Of a DNA stretch of 51,050 nucleotides, positions 15,481 to 28,927 are shown one piece after another. Under the pieces are notes generated by a model, which saw nothing but the letters and a program-made list of their open reading frames with translations, searched no databases and was not told the origin of the DNA. Positions within the stretch are counted from its first letter, which is position 1; each line of letters begins with the position of its first letter. The position numbers and the translations under genes were made by a program. The stretch covers positions 1-51,050 of the forward strand of contig CALSCP010002497.1 of assembly GCA_943704425.1 (NCBI GenBank), in the 5' to 3' direction. This stretch comes from Ministeria vibrans ATCC 50519. Lineage: Eukaryota > Opisthokonta > Filasterea.

Positions 15481-18400
15481 CTACTGCCGACTCGTCTTCT
15501 TCGTCTTCTTGACCTCACTTGACGCTGCAGTTGTTGTTTTCGTGGTGTGTGGCGCACCGTGCGACACTGGAGGCCAGGCGGCAGCGAGAGCAGCATGCTG
15601 CGCACGAGGCAGCCAGAGGGACACGGGCTGGAGCAGGAACTTGGGATCCTGCTCGAACTGAGCAAGCAGTGAGGCGCGCGAGTCGATGCGCGCGTCAATG
15701 AGTGTCTGCAGCAGTGCGACAACGCGCTCTTGTGACCAGGGCTTCAACAGGGACGCCGGCTTGCTCGTGTAGTACGATTGGAACTGGGCCATCGCCGGGA
15801 GAATCTTGCCCTCCAGGAAGAAACGTGCAAACCATCGCACACGGTCGGCACTCGCGAGCGGAAAGGGCAATTCGGTGACGGGGAGGTCCCAGGCACGCGA
15901 GCCAAACACTCCCTGGGCATGACACAAAATGAGGTCGCGTGCGGGGTCGTAGCGAGGCGACGGCTGTGGCAGGGGGTCGCTAAAGGTGCACTGTGCCGGC
16001 GTGACGGTCGCGAGCCAACGCGGATCAATGGGCGTGCACCCTTTCATGTAGATGCGCTTGCTACTGACGAGTTCTTCAAAGACGAGAAAGGATGGAGGGC
16101 GGTCGAGGGCCATCACCAGAAAGGAGCACGGGTGAATGTACACGAGCGAGTCGCTCGACAGACACCGGTAGGCAAAGCGAAACAGCGGCGGCTCGTGGCC
16201 ATCGGCAGGGCGCTTCATGCGCGGCTGTTCGGGCTCGAGACGCGCCACGCGATCCGAGTAGCCCCCAAGGAGGATTTGCTGCAGCAGCTTCTGCTGCATC
16301 GCCGAGGCTGGTTTCATCTTGGGATCGAACACGAGATCGCCAACGCCATCCTGGCCGCCCACGCCCATTGTTGCTTGCACAATGCGTGTAAGCTGGGCAC
16401 GCAGCTTGCGCACCTCCGTCACCTGTTTAAAGCGCAATTGGTGCTTCGCACAGAACGATTCGTCGCCATTGGAATACTCAAATGCACCCACGGCACGCAA
16501 CGACGCAAGCACGTCGCCGCCCGCGTCCACCCATGGCTGCAGACCGTACCGCACGCGAGCGGCCGCACGTCGCTTGCGTTCTTCCTCGCGTCGTTTTGCC
16601 CGCACCGCCTCGGCCTCTTCGCGTGCCCCCTGCAGAGCGTCGTCGTCAGCGTCTCGCTTGCGTCGTGCCGCACGACCTTCTCCATCCTCGTCGTCGTCAT
16701 CTCCATTGCCATCTTCATTGTCGTCATCGTCGTCGTCCGCCTCGGCAAGCAACACCTCGGGCTGAAGCACAAACAGCTCGTGCACTGTCATGGCTGCAAC
16801 CATGGCAATGACGTAGGGCATGCACCCGTGCTGGCCACTGACTGCAAGCATCTTCGCAAGGCGTGGTGCCACGGGAAACTTGGACATTACCCGGCCCAGT
16901 GGCGTGATGGTGTGCGAGTCCTTTGTCGCGTCCAGCGCACCCAGCGTGACCAAGAGATTCTCGGCGGCTCGCATTGCTGAAGGGCTCGGCGGAGTGGGAA
17001 ACGGAAAGTTGACGGCATTGTCGATGCCCATCGACTTCATTTGGAGCAACAGGCCGTCAACGGGCGTGCGGAGAATTTCGGGCGGCGAGAACTGCTGAAA
17101 CTCATTGGTGAACACAGCCGAGGAGTACAGACGGTAGCAGTGACCGGGTCCCGTTCGTCCGGCACGTCCCGAGCGCTGATCGGCCGACGCGCGCGACGTC
17201 CACACCACATTGTACGACGAGATGCCCGTGCGCTCCTCGTACACACGCTCCTTGACCAGCCCTGCATCGACCACGTAGCGCACCCCGGGAATGGTCAGTG
17301 ACGTCTCGGCGACATTGGTGGCCACCACACACAGTCGCTGTCCATCGGTGGGTGCCTCAAAGACACGCATCTGCTCGTGTCGTGGCAACATCGCGTAAAG
17401 GGGAAGCACGTGCAGCGGCTGTCCTGCACCACTCTCTCCATCGTCAGCACCACCATCATCCTCATCATCGTCCTCCTCATCCTGTCCATCATCGGATAGT
17501 CCCATTTCCACGTCTTCGTCGTCGTACTCCTCCGTGTCCTCCTCTCCTCCGTCATCATCCTCCCTTTCGCTCTCACCTCCTTCGTCGCCGTAGCGGTTTT
17601 CACTGCAATAATTGTCAACACTGCCTCGTGTGCTTGTCGTTGTCCCCGTGCCGGACGACGTTGATGTCTTTGCGGCAGCGACCACTTTGGTGGCGGCACC
17701 CTTCGCATCGTGTGTCACCACAAATCGATCGAGAAGTCCAACAGCGTTCTTGGACGTCGAAGGCTTCTCGTCTGTTGTGTCGCCTTCCTCAACCATGCTA
17801 TTGTTTGATCCACGATCTTGCCGTTGCTGTCGCTTCAGGAGTGCCTTGGCTGCCTTCTTGCGCATCGCAGCAGCACCCCAGCGCTTTCGCAGGCGGCGAC
17901 ACAACTCGAGCACATCGCCACGACCCGTGACAAAGACAAGAATGCCGCCTTCGGGCAGTCGACGATGGATCTTGCATATTTTGTTGAATACTTCGTTGAC
18001 GTACTCAAAGCGAGCGGGAGTACGTCGACTGAAATGCACCGTAACCGGGTACTGACGGGCGGGCACCGAGTAGATGGGGGGACGGTCGGGCAAAAGAGTG
18101 CGGTTCTCGGTGAAGTCCTGGGTGCGCAGAGTCGCCGACATGATGATGAGCTTGAGCGGCACGGGCGCGTCGCCGGGCACAAGGGGCTCACGAGCACGCA
18201 GGCGCACAATGCGCGAGAGAAGTCCAACGGCAATGTCAGTGTTTACCGAACGCTCGTGGGCTTCGTCGACAATGAGTGCCGAATAGCGACGCAACAGAAA
18301 GTCACTTTCAATTTCGCGCAAGAGCACACCATCGGTCATAAACTTGATGCACGTCTCCGCCGATGTGGTGCGATCGTAACGAATCTGATAGCTCACGTGG

Positions 18401-19398
18401 CTTTCGTCCATGGCAAGTTCCTTGCCAACGCGCTGACTCATGCTCACGGCAGCGACCCGGCGGGGTTCGGTCACACCGATGATCATGCCGTTGGCGGTAA
18501 AGCCACTCTCGTAAAGGAACTGCGGCAGCTGTGTCGTCTTGCCGCTGCCCGTCTCACCACAAATGATCACCACATCGTTGTGTTTCACCATCTCCATGAT
18601 GCCCTGCTCCTCGGCGAGAATCGGAAGCTCAAGACGCGCCGCCTGAATCTCTTGGGGTCGCTTCACGATGACGTAGCGTGCGGGTGCGGACGAAACGGGG
18701 GTGTCGGATGTAGTGGCAAGCTCTACATGGTTGGACACGACCATCGGTTCGGCTGCCGGTTCGGCTGCCTCTGTCACTGCTGTGTCGTCGTCGTCGACCT
18801 CGTCGTCGCTACTGTCCTCCTCGCTGCTCTCTTCCATTGTCTTGTCTTCTACTGCCACGTCTTGCAAGACTTCCTCCTCCTCCTCCTCCTCCTCCTCCTC
18901 TTCTTCTTCTTCTTCTTCTTCCTCCTCCTCCTCCTCCGGTTCTTTGTGCACCACGAGTGATGTGCTCTCTTCGGTGCGAAGGCCGGCACGCACCTCTCGC
19001 AGCTCTCGTCCCAATCGCTGCTTCGCAGTCTCACGGCGTCGACCCATGTTTGCAGAGGAGTGGAGGAGCGCGGTGTGTTCGGCGGGGAGTCGAGCAGACT
19101 CGAGGGCGGCAAGGACACCCGCACGACGATCCACTTTTGCCTTCTTCTCGACGACCTTTTGCAGCTGTTTGCGTCGACGCGAACTCAGACGCTTACTCTG
19201 AAGTCGCTCCATCTCAACCTGTGTGCTGGGGCCGGCGCGGGCGGTCTTCCGCGACGGCAGGGCAAGGGGCACGTTTCCGGCAGCATCGAGCAGGTCGGCG
19301 CTCAGAAGGCGCTCCGTTGCCTCCGCGCACTGCCGCATCCTCTTGTCCCCCGCTTCCTCATCCCGTACCACAGCTGTCGAGCGTCTCTTGCGTCCCAT
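15481..19398 (-). CDS. DHX37: DEAH-box RNA helicase DHX37/Dhr1
   Basis: DHX37/Dhr1-type DEAH helicase, which remodels U3 snoRNA-pre-rRNA in the nucleolus during small-subunit biogenesis. One uninterrupted exon of 1,305 residues. The start is ATG at 19398 (MGRKRRSTAVVRDE); the frame is open slightly further but only with GTG. The basic N-terminus has an RRRKQLQKVVEKKAK helix and an acidic run near residues 155-180. A block before motif I (RLELPILAEEQGIMEMV) is DHX37-like. Motifs: GETGSGKTT (about 280), DEAH in IVDEAHERSVNTD (about 376), SAT (about 420), TNVAETSLTIPG, and QRSGRAGRTG (about 738). An Asp/Glu-rich insert of about 60 residues separates the two RecA lobes, and HA2 and OB-fold regions follow with a second acidic insert. 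It is convergent with the preceding gene and divergent from BLTP1 by 141 bp. Confidence 0.93.
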   Translation of the reverse strand: MGRKRRSTAVVRDEEAGDKRMRQCAEATERLLSADLLDAAGNVPLALPSRKTARAGPSTQVEMERLQSKRLSSRRRKQLQKVVEKKAKVDRRAGVLAALESARLPAEHTALLHSSANMGRRRETAKQRLGRELREVRAGLRTEESTSLVVHKEPEEEEEEEEEEEEEEEEEEEEEEVLQDVAVEDKTMEESSEEDSSDDEVDDDDTAVTEAAEPAAEPMVVSNHVELATTSDTPVSSAPARYVIVKRPQEIQAARLELPILAEEQGIMEMVKHNDVVIICGETGSGKTTQLPQFLYESGFTANGMIIGVTEPRRVAAVSMSQRVGKELAMDESHVSYQIRYDRTTSAETCIKFMTDGVLLREIESDFLLRRYSALIVDEAHERSVNTDIAVGLLSRIVRLRAREPLVPGDAPVPLKLIIMSATLRTQDFTENRTLLPDRPPIYSVPARQYPVTVHFSRRTPARFEYVNEVFNKICKIHRRLPEGGILVFVTGRGDVLELCRRLRKRWGAAAMRKKAAKALLKRQQRQDRGSNNSMVEEGDTTDEKPSTSKNAVGLLDRFVVTHDAKGAATKVVAAAKTSTSSGTGTTTSTRGSVDNYCSENRYGDEGGESEREDDDGGEEDTEEYDDEDVEMGLSDDGQDEEDDDEDDGGADDGESGAGQPLHVLPLYAMLPRHEQMRVFEAPTDGQRLCVVATNVAETSLTIPGVRYVVDAGLVKERVYEERTGISSYNVVWTSRASADQRSGRAGRTGPGHCYRLYSSAVFTNEFQQFSPPEILRTPVDGLLLQMKSMGIDNAVNFPFPTPPSPSAMRAAENLLVTLGALDATKDSHTITPLGRVMSKFPVAPRLAKMLAVSGQHGCMPYVIAMVAAMTVHELFVLQPEVLLAEADDDDDDNEDGNGDDDDEDGEGRAARRKRDADDDALQGAREEAEAVRAKRREEERKRRAAARVRYGLQPWVDAGGDVLASLRAVGAFEYSNGDESFCAKHQLRFKQVTEVRKLRAQLTRIVQATMGVGGQDGVGDLVFDPKMKPASAMQQKLLQQILLGGYSDRVARLEPEQPRMKRPADGHEPPLFRFAYRCLSSDSLVYIHPCSFLVMALDRPPSFLVFEELVSSKRIYMKGCTPIDPRWLATVTPAQCTFSDPLPQPSPRYDPARDLILCHAQGVFGSRAWDLPVTELPFPLASADRVRWFARFFLEGKILPAMAQFQSYYTSKPASLLKPWSQERVVALLQTLIDARIDSRASLLAQFEQDPKFLLQPVSLWLPRAQHAALAAAWPPVSHGAPHTTKTTTAASSEVKKTKKTSRQ

Positions 19399-19539
19399 TG
19401 GTGGCACTCAGAGTTCAACTAACTGTGTGAATGAAGTGAATGATTTTAAGATTTTATTTTTTTTGTAAATGTTCAATCATTTTTATACTCTTCTGGTCTG
19501 TAAACATAGAAAAGTGTAGATACATACTCCAAGGCGACC
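19399..19539. promoter_or_regulatory. Shared DHX37 / BLTP1 intergenic start region
   Basis: Only 141 bp separate the two divergent start codons, so both core promoters and 5' leaders must fit here. A T-rich stretch lies at 19440-19475. The BLTP1 ATG has a strong context, GGCGACCATGG. Confidence 0.5.
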
Positions 19540-22500
19540 ATGGTCGACATCAAGCCGGAATTCATGGTGTTTCTGGCGGTGTCCATCGCCTGGATTGTCT
19601 ACACCATCTTTTACAACAGTCAGATCGTTGCACTCATCCTCTCCGCCTTTATACGGCGCTTCTTTGTTCCCAAACACGACTACTTTCGTCTCGACTCGGT
19701 CACCATCAACCTGCTCGGTGGCAAAATCCAGTTCCGCGGTCTGCACTACGCCAATCGCGACATGTACTTCCGCGGCGCCACCGGCTACCTTCTCATTCGC
19801 TATTGGGCTGGCCGCTGGAACGAAGACGGCCACGTCAAGCCGTACGACGACGACTGCCGTGTGTCTGTTCGCGTCGACGGAGCAGCCGTAAGTAAACAAA
19901 AAAAAGGGCGTTTGTACAATAAGTTCGCAAACGGTTTTTCTCTGGCCGTCTCGTCTGCTTCTCCACAAACAGCAACAACATATTTTGTCCTCTCTCACCC
20001 ACGCACGCACGCCACTGTCCTCGCAGACACCCACACTCACCTTTGTCCGCGCCCCACACTCTCCCACTTACACCCGCATATATACAGTCACACACAATAT
20101 GTTCACAAATACATACACTCATGGCTGTTTTTGTTTCTGTTCTTTTTATATATTATTAAAATAGATTCATATGTACAACAACGGTGCGAAGTACGACGAA
20201 CTCAAGGTATTGTAACAGGAAAAGAAAAAAAAAACTTACTATTATGATTAAAATATGAAGTATTTTTCACATAATTATAATAATAATTTTATTATTTTCC
20301 TTTTGTAGAACCTCTTGATCCGCCGCGAACAGTCGGCAGGCCATTATGACAACGACGTTGATGATGACGACGACGATGGCGTTACGGCCAGGGTGCCGAT
20401 AGGCTCTGCACGGGCGGGTGCCGCTGGAGTTGTGGAGAAACCGACTCGATCGTGGTTCTTCGATCACTTCCCCACCTTCTTTGTCAACATCTATCGCTTG
20501 ACGCTGGTCGTGGGCAATCCATTTATGAATAGCGTCTTGCAGTGCGAAAGTCGCTATGTCAAAGGCACACTTTCGACAACGGGCACCTGTCGCTCTTTGC
20601 GCGACGTCTACCGCCAGGAGGCTCTCTTGCAAATGGTCAAACCCAAACTGTCGCTCGAGCCCAACAACCATCAATGGCACGCTCTCCTGCGCGATAACAA
20701 CGGCAATCCTGTACTGCGCTCGGGCTACGTCTTTGCCGGTGTTCTCGTTGAAGACTCACGACGAAGTACGGCCGCTTCTGCCACCGCAGCCGCCGCTGCC
20801 AACAGCAACAACAATAGCAGTGTAAACGCGTCGTCGACCGCCTACGAGCCGGGCCAACTGCTTCTTACTCAGCGCATTGATTTGCACTACATCAATGATG
20901 TGCCAGGTCCCGTCACAGCTGGGTCGCTTGCATGCCTCGACAAAGACGATAAGGGGCCCCAGTTTTCCATTGAGATCACCCTTCCCGAATCCGCAAAAAT
21001 TTGTTACGGCCCCCACGAAAATCGTCTCCGTGCGCTTCTTCAGTCCTTCCTTGTGCCCTGGGACTTTAAAGATCACAAGCCCGCCCGGGCGCCGTGCCTC
21101 GGCGACACTCGCACTCCCAGCTCCTTTGATCTCACCGTGACATTTGCCGCCGAGGCAACCCTCGCCGTTGGCTTTGTCAAGCGCGAACAGCTCCTCTGCG
21201 ACCAAGTCAAGCAGCACGCTCAGGCCATTCGCATGCGAAACGCCCAGCAACGACGTGGTCGAAGGAAACGAAGCCCCGACGACCCACGGCGGCAGCACTT
21301 GCGACGGCGCAACCCACTCGACGACGCTGGGAGCGCCGGGGAGTTTCGACGCGTCGATGCGGGCGCGGGCGTCGGTCTTTTTGCGTCGTTTGAGGAGAGC
21401 AACGATCTTGACGAACTTAGCGCCACTTATGGCAGTGTACACTACGATGACGTTGACATTGACGAGCCCATATTTGGCGACGACCGCGATGATGATGATA
21501 ACAACGACGACATGGACTTTGACAGCGACCTGGACGAATCAAACGACAATGGACTCGTGGTCGATCGGGGTGCGTTGGACGAGCGTGACAAGCGCCGGCG
21601 CCGATTTCGTGCCGCACGGCGTGCAATGGCGCGTGGAAAGCCACTCGGCGCTGATGAGCCCGCCTCTTCCGTTGCCGATGCTGCTTCGAGCCGCTCGCAG
21701 AGCAATCTTCAACAACCGGACAGTGAGAGCGATCATGTAGCCGACGACAACCGCTACGATGACGACGAGGATGGCGATGAGGACGATGAGGACGACGAAA
21801 GCGCCGACGATGTGTTTGGCCTACTGGCGCCTAACGATGGTGCCTACCAGACGCTTAGGTGCACACTGGGCGCTGGTTCACGCATTGACTACTCCCTCCC
21901 TCTTGTTGTCGGTGCCGACGGCTACACGCCCACCGTTGTCATGGTTGCCCAACCTTTCACGGTGGTCACCGACCTTGCCTACCCTCACCTCATCCAGTGT
22001 CGCTCTTTTGAAGTGGCCGCCTACCTCTCGACGCCCCTCCAGTGGAACGGCTCGCGTGTCTGGGTCTTTGACTTTACCATGCTTCACCCGGACATACACT
22101 ACCTCAAGTGCCAGGTGGAGTTTCTGCAGACCCTCATGCGTGACTGGACCATTGGTCCTGCAACTCCCATCGATCGCTTCGTCCCCATTCGCTACGAAAT
22201 GCGCATCAAATTTGCCGACTATCGTGTTCTCTTTTGCACCAACGAAGGCAACATTGTCGAGTCGACGTTGTTTGCCGACAACAGCTACGTGGCCGTGTCA
22301 GGGCGCATTCTTGAGCTTGCCATTGTGCTCGACTTCACCATGTTCAATCAGTCCTTCAGCGACACAAGCGTCCTCGTCACGGCCGCCGACCTTCGCATGG
22401 GTCTGCAGCTCGCCGCCTCCAGCACCATCCGACGCCACCTCGACGATCTTAACCGACCCTACATCACCGTGGGCGTGTTTGAGGCTATTATCGAGTACCA

Positions 22501-25500
22501 CGCCAACACTACCGTCGCCGACGGCAATCTTGACACACTCTCCGTCTCGCTTCATCTGTCGCGCACCCACTGGCGCTTCTTTGGCCACTTTTTGCGTCAT
22601 TTACTTTTGCTGCGCGACAACTACTTTGGCGACCACCAAATGATCAAGTCGAAGCGTGCCTTTGAGGCATCCCGACGCGATAGAATGGTGCCGCGCACGC
22701 GCACCAACGCCTTTGAATTGACTGTCGTTGCACAAGTGGATCACATTCTGCTCACACTCCCACACCATCTTTATCAGCTCGATGACGACTGTCCCATAGT
22801 CACATGCCCCGAGCTCGTTGTCGACATTCGCTCGCTACCCGCCTACATGGACATCCAACTGAATACAGCGCCCATCACCGCAGTCGTGCCGGTTGTTGGC
22901 ACCGTCTTTCCCTCGCATCCCACTGCCATTCCGGCCGCGTCGCCCGTCACTACACCAATCTCGACACCGACACTATCGCGTGCTCCACCCTCGTCGCCCG
23001 TCATGGACGCTCGCTTTGAGCCTTCCCGCTCCCGCGTCGCTGCAGCTGGGGGTGTGTCCAATGCTCCACCCTCGTCGCCTCTGACGCCCGACGACCATCA
23101 CGTGTCGCAGCAGATCCCGGTGCCACCGCCGCCTCGTCTCGACTCGCCTGTCGACCTGTTCTACGCGCGAGCGCGCCAGTTGCGTAGCAAGGCCGGCTCG
23201 GGTCACCTAGTGCTGGATGCTGGTTGTTTTCGTGTGCGCAAGTACTACGGTCCCTGGTCGCCAATCGCATCGGGTCCCTACTCCAATGACTACACCCTTG
23301 CGCTGGGTGCTCTCTTTGGCGAAGTCTCACCCACCCACCTGCGTGTAATCCTTGATCATGTGGTCAATTTTGACTACAGCCTCGACGCCAAAAATGATCG
23401 TGTCTTTATTGGCTCGCTCGCGCGCATTCCCTCTGACGAGTTTGTGCGCACTGCCGTGCACGTCGATGTGCCACTCATTGAGCTGGCCGTCGTCGACAAG
23501 TCCACGGCCATTCTGGCTCAGCTACCGGACGGATTGCATTTTCACTATGACGGTGTGTTCCGTGCGGGTCGCATTGCACGCAAACAACTGCGTATTCCGT
23601 CTGTCGTTGTGCACCATCTCATTGATCATGAGAAGACCGCCACTGCTATTTTGAAGCGTGCACGAGGGCGTGTACAGGGCGAAAAGTTGCCTCGCGTCTC
23701 ATCGTCATCGTCCGAGCCCTCGACACTCAACAATGCCAAGTGTACGTGGGTCGAAGTGGGCGCACTTTCGCTTGATGTCCTTCTCACGAGCGACGTGCGT
23801 GTTGACGACTGGCGTGACCGCAAGATCAAGCAGCGACAGTTCCTCCGCGAGAATGACGCCGAGCTTCGCCAACTGCAATTCCTGTGGGTTCACAAGGAGC
23901 CGACCAACAGACGTGTGGGTGCATCGGTCTCGGCAGCCTTTATGCCGCGTGTAAGCTCTACCAGACCTGGCGCACATCCGTCGCAGTCTCAGCCACGCAT
24001 CAATCCCGCCGTCGCCAATGCCCGCAAAGGCTACAGCGTCAACTCTTTTCTCATGCCCCATCTCCCTGAGGACGCCACCGACACAACGGACAGCGGCACT
24101 GTTGAACATCAGCAACGACAGCAAGAGCAGCAATATTCACAGCAAACGTTGCGCTCGCATCAGCAGTACACGACGGACGCACTCTCAAGTGAGGGCGGCG
24201 GCAGTGCAAACTCTCCCACGATGACGCGACGCACTCCTCGTTTGCCTAGCGAACCTCACTCAGCCTTTGCACACACAGGCACTTTGCGTGCTCCCTTATC
24301 GCGCAGTCGTCGCACCCGTGCCACAAACCCGCAGTCACGTGCATCCGTTATTCTTTTGCCCGATCAAGCAGATTACGGTCTTAGCTCTTTAGGTGGTAGT
24401 GGTGATGGTGACGATGGCAGCGCAACGGTGACGACTGCACGCGACTCTATGTCGGTTGCTTCGCCCATCACCGATCGTGCCACATCAAGGTTCTTGCATG
24501 ATGACGAGCCTGACGACGCGAGGGAGACCGCCCCAACGCTGCCTGTGGCTCTCGAGCGAGTCCCGCGTCCGCGTCTCAAAACGCTATCAACTGCCGACAG
24601 TCGTGGCGGTGCTCATGATTCTCTGATTCTGCCCGAACCCGACCTGATTCGCTTTATGATTCAACAGCACGCCGATGCGGCCAAGGCAAGTGGTACCTCC
24701 TCAGCGAGCCCACCTGCCACTCGATCCATTCACCGCATGGCTAACGCTCCGCCGCGTCCTGGTATACTGCCACAAACAGTTGAGCGTCAGACGGAAAGGG
24801 CAAGGGATCATGGCGAGATGGAGTCTGCACACAGTGAGTCGCGTGGCGATGACGCGCGCCGAACACCCTCATACCATTCTCCTTCGACCTCCTCGAAAGT
24901 ATCGTCAGCGTCAACTCCACCTCCGTCCCACCTCACGCGACAGGAGAGCACCTACGTGGACGCAGTGGATGACACACTCGTTGAGTATGACGACGACTTT
25001 GACGATGTGCCCGACGAAGACGACGACGAAGCCGACACAGCGTCGTTTTACTCAGCGCGCTCCTCCCTACCGTCCGTGGGTTCTTCGTCGCACTCGCGTG
25101 CCTCACTTCGTGCACGACGCACCATTCAAGACCACTTTGAAGTGGGTCTCTCACAAGTGCGCCGCGCCACCTCCATTGCTGGCTCACAATCCATCTCCCT
25201 CAGCAGTGTGTCGATCAGCAGTAGCGATGGCCCGGGCCACAGTGGGGACGATGACCTGTCGTCAGGCTTGTCCAGTAGTTTTGATGACGATGACGACGAT
25301 GACGAGCTGGAGGACGAAGAGGAGGACGAGGATGAGGAGGAAGAGGAAGACGACGATGAGGACGACAACGACGACGATGCTACCGGGGTTGACGGGCGAC
25401 GACATCGCCGTCGTCGTCCTCATCGTCAACTCGGGGAAGATCTCAAGACTATCCACCTCTCGAGCGATCTCTTCTTTGAGGACAACCTTTCGGTGTCGAT

Positions 25501-28500
25501 CAGCAGCGATTCGTCAGACAACGAATACGATTTTGACGACGATTTCGACGACGATGACGACGACGATGATGAAGACGACGACGATCATTTTGACGATGGT
25601 GCTCATGGCCATGGTCAAACCTTGCCAACTTCCTCTTCTATGACGTCTGCGACTTCAAGGCCACAATCCACGTCGGACACAACCACAACTGTGGTGGCGA
25701 CAACGGCTGTGGGAGCGACACCTTTGACGACCCTCGCACCTTCTTCTCTTGCCCCCAGTGGCACGTCTGGCTCTGTCATTGTTCCCGACCCTGTCGCTGA
25801 TTCTGCGATCCCAGGCAACTTGGCCTCTAGCGCCACCTCGGCTGTTGTCACCAGTGACCCCATCGCCAATGGTGCTCATCACCAAGTCGATGAGAAGCAT
25901 CCTCGTCGGCACAAGAAGATGAAGAAGACGAAGCGACCGCACGCGCGCATGTTCCATGATCGTGACCTGCTTGTCAGTGGTGTTTTTGGTGCGTCTGACT
26001 CAAACAAGGAGGCGCTCACCACGGACGCCGGCCCTGATTTTTCCGATGGCGCTGCCTACCTGACAGACAGTCGTCAAGTGACCGCCTCGTCTGCAGCACA
26101 GTCGGACGTGTTGAACGGAACCAATGGCAAGGCGGCGCGCGACGAGCGCAAGAGGAAGAAGAAGAGGAGGAAGCAACAAAAGAAGCTGCGCGAAACTCGC
26201 AAGACCTCGCAGGACGACGGTCTTGGCGATATCAAGTCTCGGTCGAAGCGTCGCCACAAACACCATCACAAGCGTCGCCAATCACCCGCGCCCGCCACAC
26301 TGCCTGGCTCGTCCAATGCTGGATTCACCTCGATCAACGGCAACGCTCCGCTTGATTACTCCATGTCTCCGCTGACTGTCGCGTCGGGCGCCGCCCCATC
26401 CTCACAGGACGTTGCTTCGCCCCTTTACGCGGGAGCGGCCGCTGGAGCGACTGGAACCGGCTCGCCCTTGACCACCTCAGGTGGCGCTGGTGGTGGTACA
26501 GCCATCGGTGGTGGCGCAATGGGGGCTGGGGGAAGTCAGTCTGCGGCAGCTGCTGCCGCCACTGCTGCCGCCAGCGCATACATGGCCAACATGGTGGGCT
26601 CGTCGCTCGGAGGCGAGTGGCAACCACACGCGAATAAGCGTGTGAACAGTGTTTCGGAACTCTATCACTCCGTTTTGTCCGCCTATCGTCTGCCCCTCTG
26701 GACGCCAACCAACGAGTATGGCGGTCTCAACTCGGCGCGTGGCGAGTGTGTTGTCGAGGGAGTTCGACCGTGCGTTAATGTTCATGCAGGCCCTGTGTAC
26801 GAGATGCGCTCCCTTAGCGCCACCTACGAAAAACGAAACCAAGACAAGGAACACGCGTCGGCAGCAACAGCGACGTCGTCAACGGCGCCCAAGTCGTCCG
26901 CTCCCGGTGCCTCTAGTTCGGGTGGGGGCAGTCGTAACACCGGCAAGGGCACGGCACGACCTGGGGTTTCGACGAGCGCAGGAGGCAAACTGCATGCGTC
27001 GGGCAAAAACGACATGCGATCAGGCCTGTCGGCATTTGCCAAGCATCGCATGGGAGTCGATGGTGTGGGTCTGTCCTCCGACGAGAAGCCCCTCAATCGT
27101 GATCCGTACACCTTTACCGACGTGCGCACCAAGTCGTATGTGGACGTGTTCCTGACGCCTATGTCGGTGGAGGCCTTGAGCATTCTGGTGGAGTCGTTGG
27201 AAGAGCAAATGATCTTTACGAGCGCCTCTCTTCTCGACGACATGGAGCGTGCATACGACAAGACCATTCGCGAACCGGGTGCCATGCCACTGAAGCGTAA
27301 GCGCTATGGCATGTCATTGCCAGGCGTGCAACTTATGTTGTTGGCACACGGTGGTGCCCCGAAGAACCCGTCAACGACAGCCAAGAGCGCCGCACGCCTC
27401 TCTGCACGACGTTCTGGGGCAAGTGCTCTACAGCGCGAGGGTCTCTATGTGGTGTCGGTGTTTCTTGGCGACACAGGTCTTGGTGCAGAGAGGGTTACGT
27501 CGATGCCGGCGCCCTCAGCCGACGAGCTTCCATTTCGTGCGCTCGAACGAGGCGTCGAGGGCAGCGGGTTTCTTTCGGTGGATCGACTGTTGACACGTCT
27601 CATGTGGCTTGGAGACACGCGTCGTACCAGCACCGTTGCGTCTGACAAATCGACATCAGCAACAGGTGGAGGAGGAGGGAGCGTGGGCAACTCAAATCAC
27701 GAACCGGCGTTCAATGCTCATCGCGATGGAGGCATCAACAGTGCACGGTTGTGGACGCGCGGGTTCGACACGGGAGCACACGCTGCGGTCCTCGCCGACA
27801 TGGGAGTTTGCGCGATGCGTGGCACGGTGCAGCAAACTGCGGTGTCCGCAGACTCGGCAGCCGCATACGCGGGTGTCAGCGAAAGCGAGGCGACGAGTGG
27901 TGGAGATGTGGACATGGTTGTAGGCGACGCGCGTGTCTACGACATGTGGCTGGTATGCTCGCATGCCTCTGTCAGCGGCATTGAGTCGTTCATTGGGACG
28001 TGGTACAGCCACGTTCATCGGCTGAGCAGCGCTGCAGCAACCCTTCAGGGTCGTGTGGGTCTTGAGCGACGCAAGAATATGTCGTCACTCGCGCGCACCT
28101 CGCAAGTACTGCCCCGCCGACAGGCCGAGAAGATGTCCGCGAATGAATCGCTGTTGAACGGCCGGCCTCGTTTTCGTGTCGCTTCCGATGTCTCTTGGCG
28201 TCTTTTGCAACATTTGCGTGATTGTCTCGGCGAAATGTCGCATCAGCGTCGACTGGCAGGTCACTCGGTACACAAGGAAGCGCTGCGACGCTTGCTTACA
28301 TCGGCGAGTTCGCGCAAGGCCGAAGAAGCACAACAATTTGGTGCGGTGGCTTTGCTCCTGAAGCCCTGGTGTCAGCGCAACAAGGACAGTTTGGGGATGC
28401 ATGCGCGCTCTTTGATTCTCCCCGAGTTTGGCGTAGCTCGTGACCTGGTGTTTCTGTCGGGTGCGACACCGTTCAACACGAGCGAGGCACATGTGCAAGG

Positions 28501-28833
28501 ACGCACGCAGACCAAATCAGGCTCTGTATCGCTTGGACGCTTTCGTCTGCGTCTCTACGAATGGAGCGACTGCGCTTTGCCGGCTGCCCTTGCCACGGCT
28601 CCTCGCAACGAACTTATCTTTGGCAATGTGCTTGCCGAGGCGCGTGTGCAGCGTTCAGGCGAGCGACGTACGGACGAGGGACGCGGGCACGGCGTTGTCT
28701 TTGTCTCCAAGCAGCGTCTCACCACGGTAGTGCGTGTCACCGAATGTCGTGTCTCTCTCAGTCCTGGCATTTTGCAGTTTGCCGACAAGATTCAAACACT
28801 GTAAGAAGACAAGAGGGCGAGCTAACTATTATC

Positions 28834-28927
<94 letters not shown>

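Noticed and set aside
15778-18960. Plus-strand frames of 380-400 codons
   Set aside because: They are antisense to DHX37, whose frame carries all helicase motifs. The long open antisense frames follow from codon bias.
19399-19407. Upstream GTG start for DHX37
   Set aside because: Nuclear genes rarely start at GTG, and the ATG at 19398 follows three codons later.
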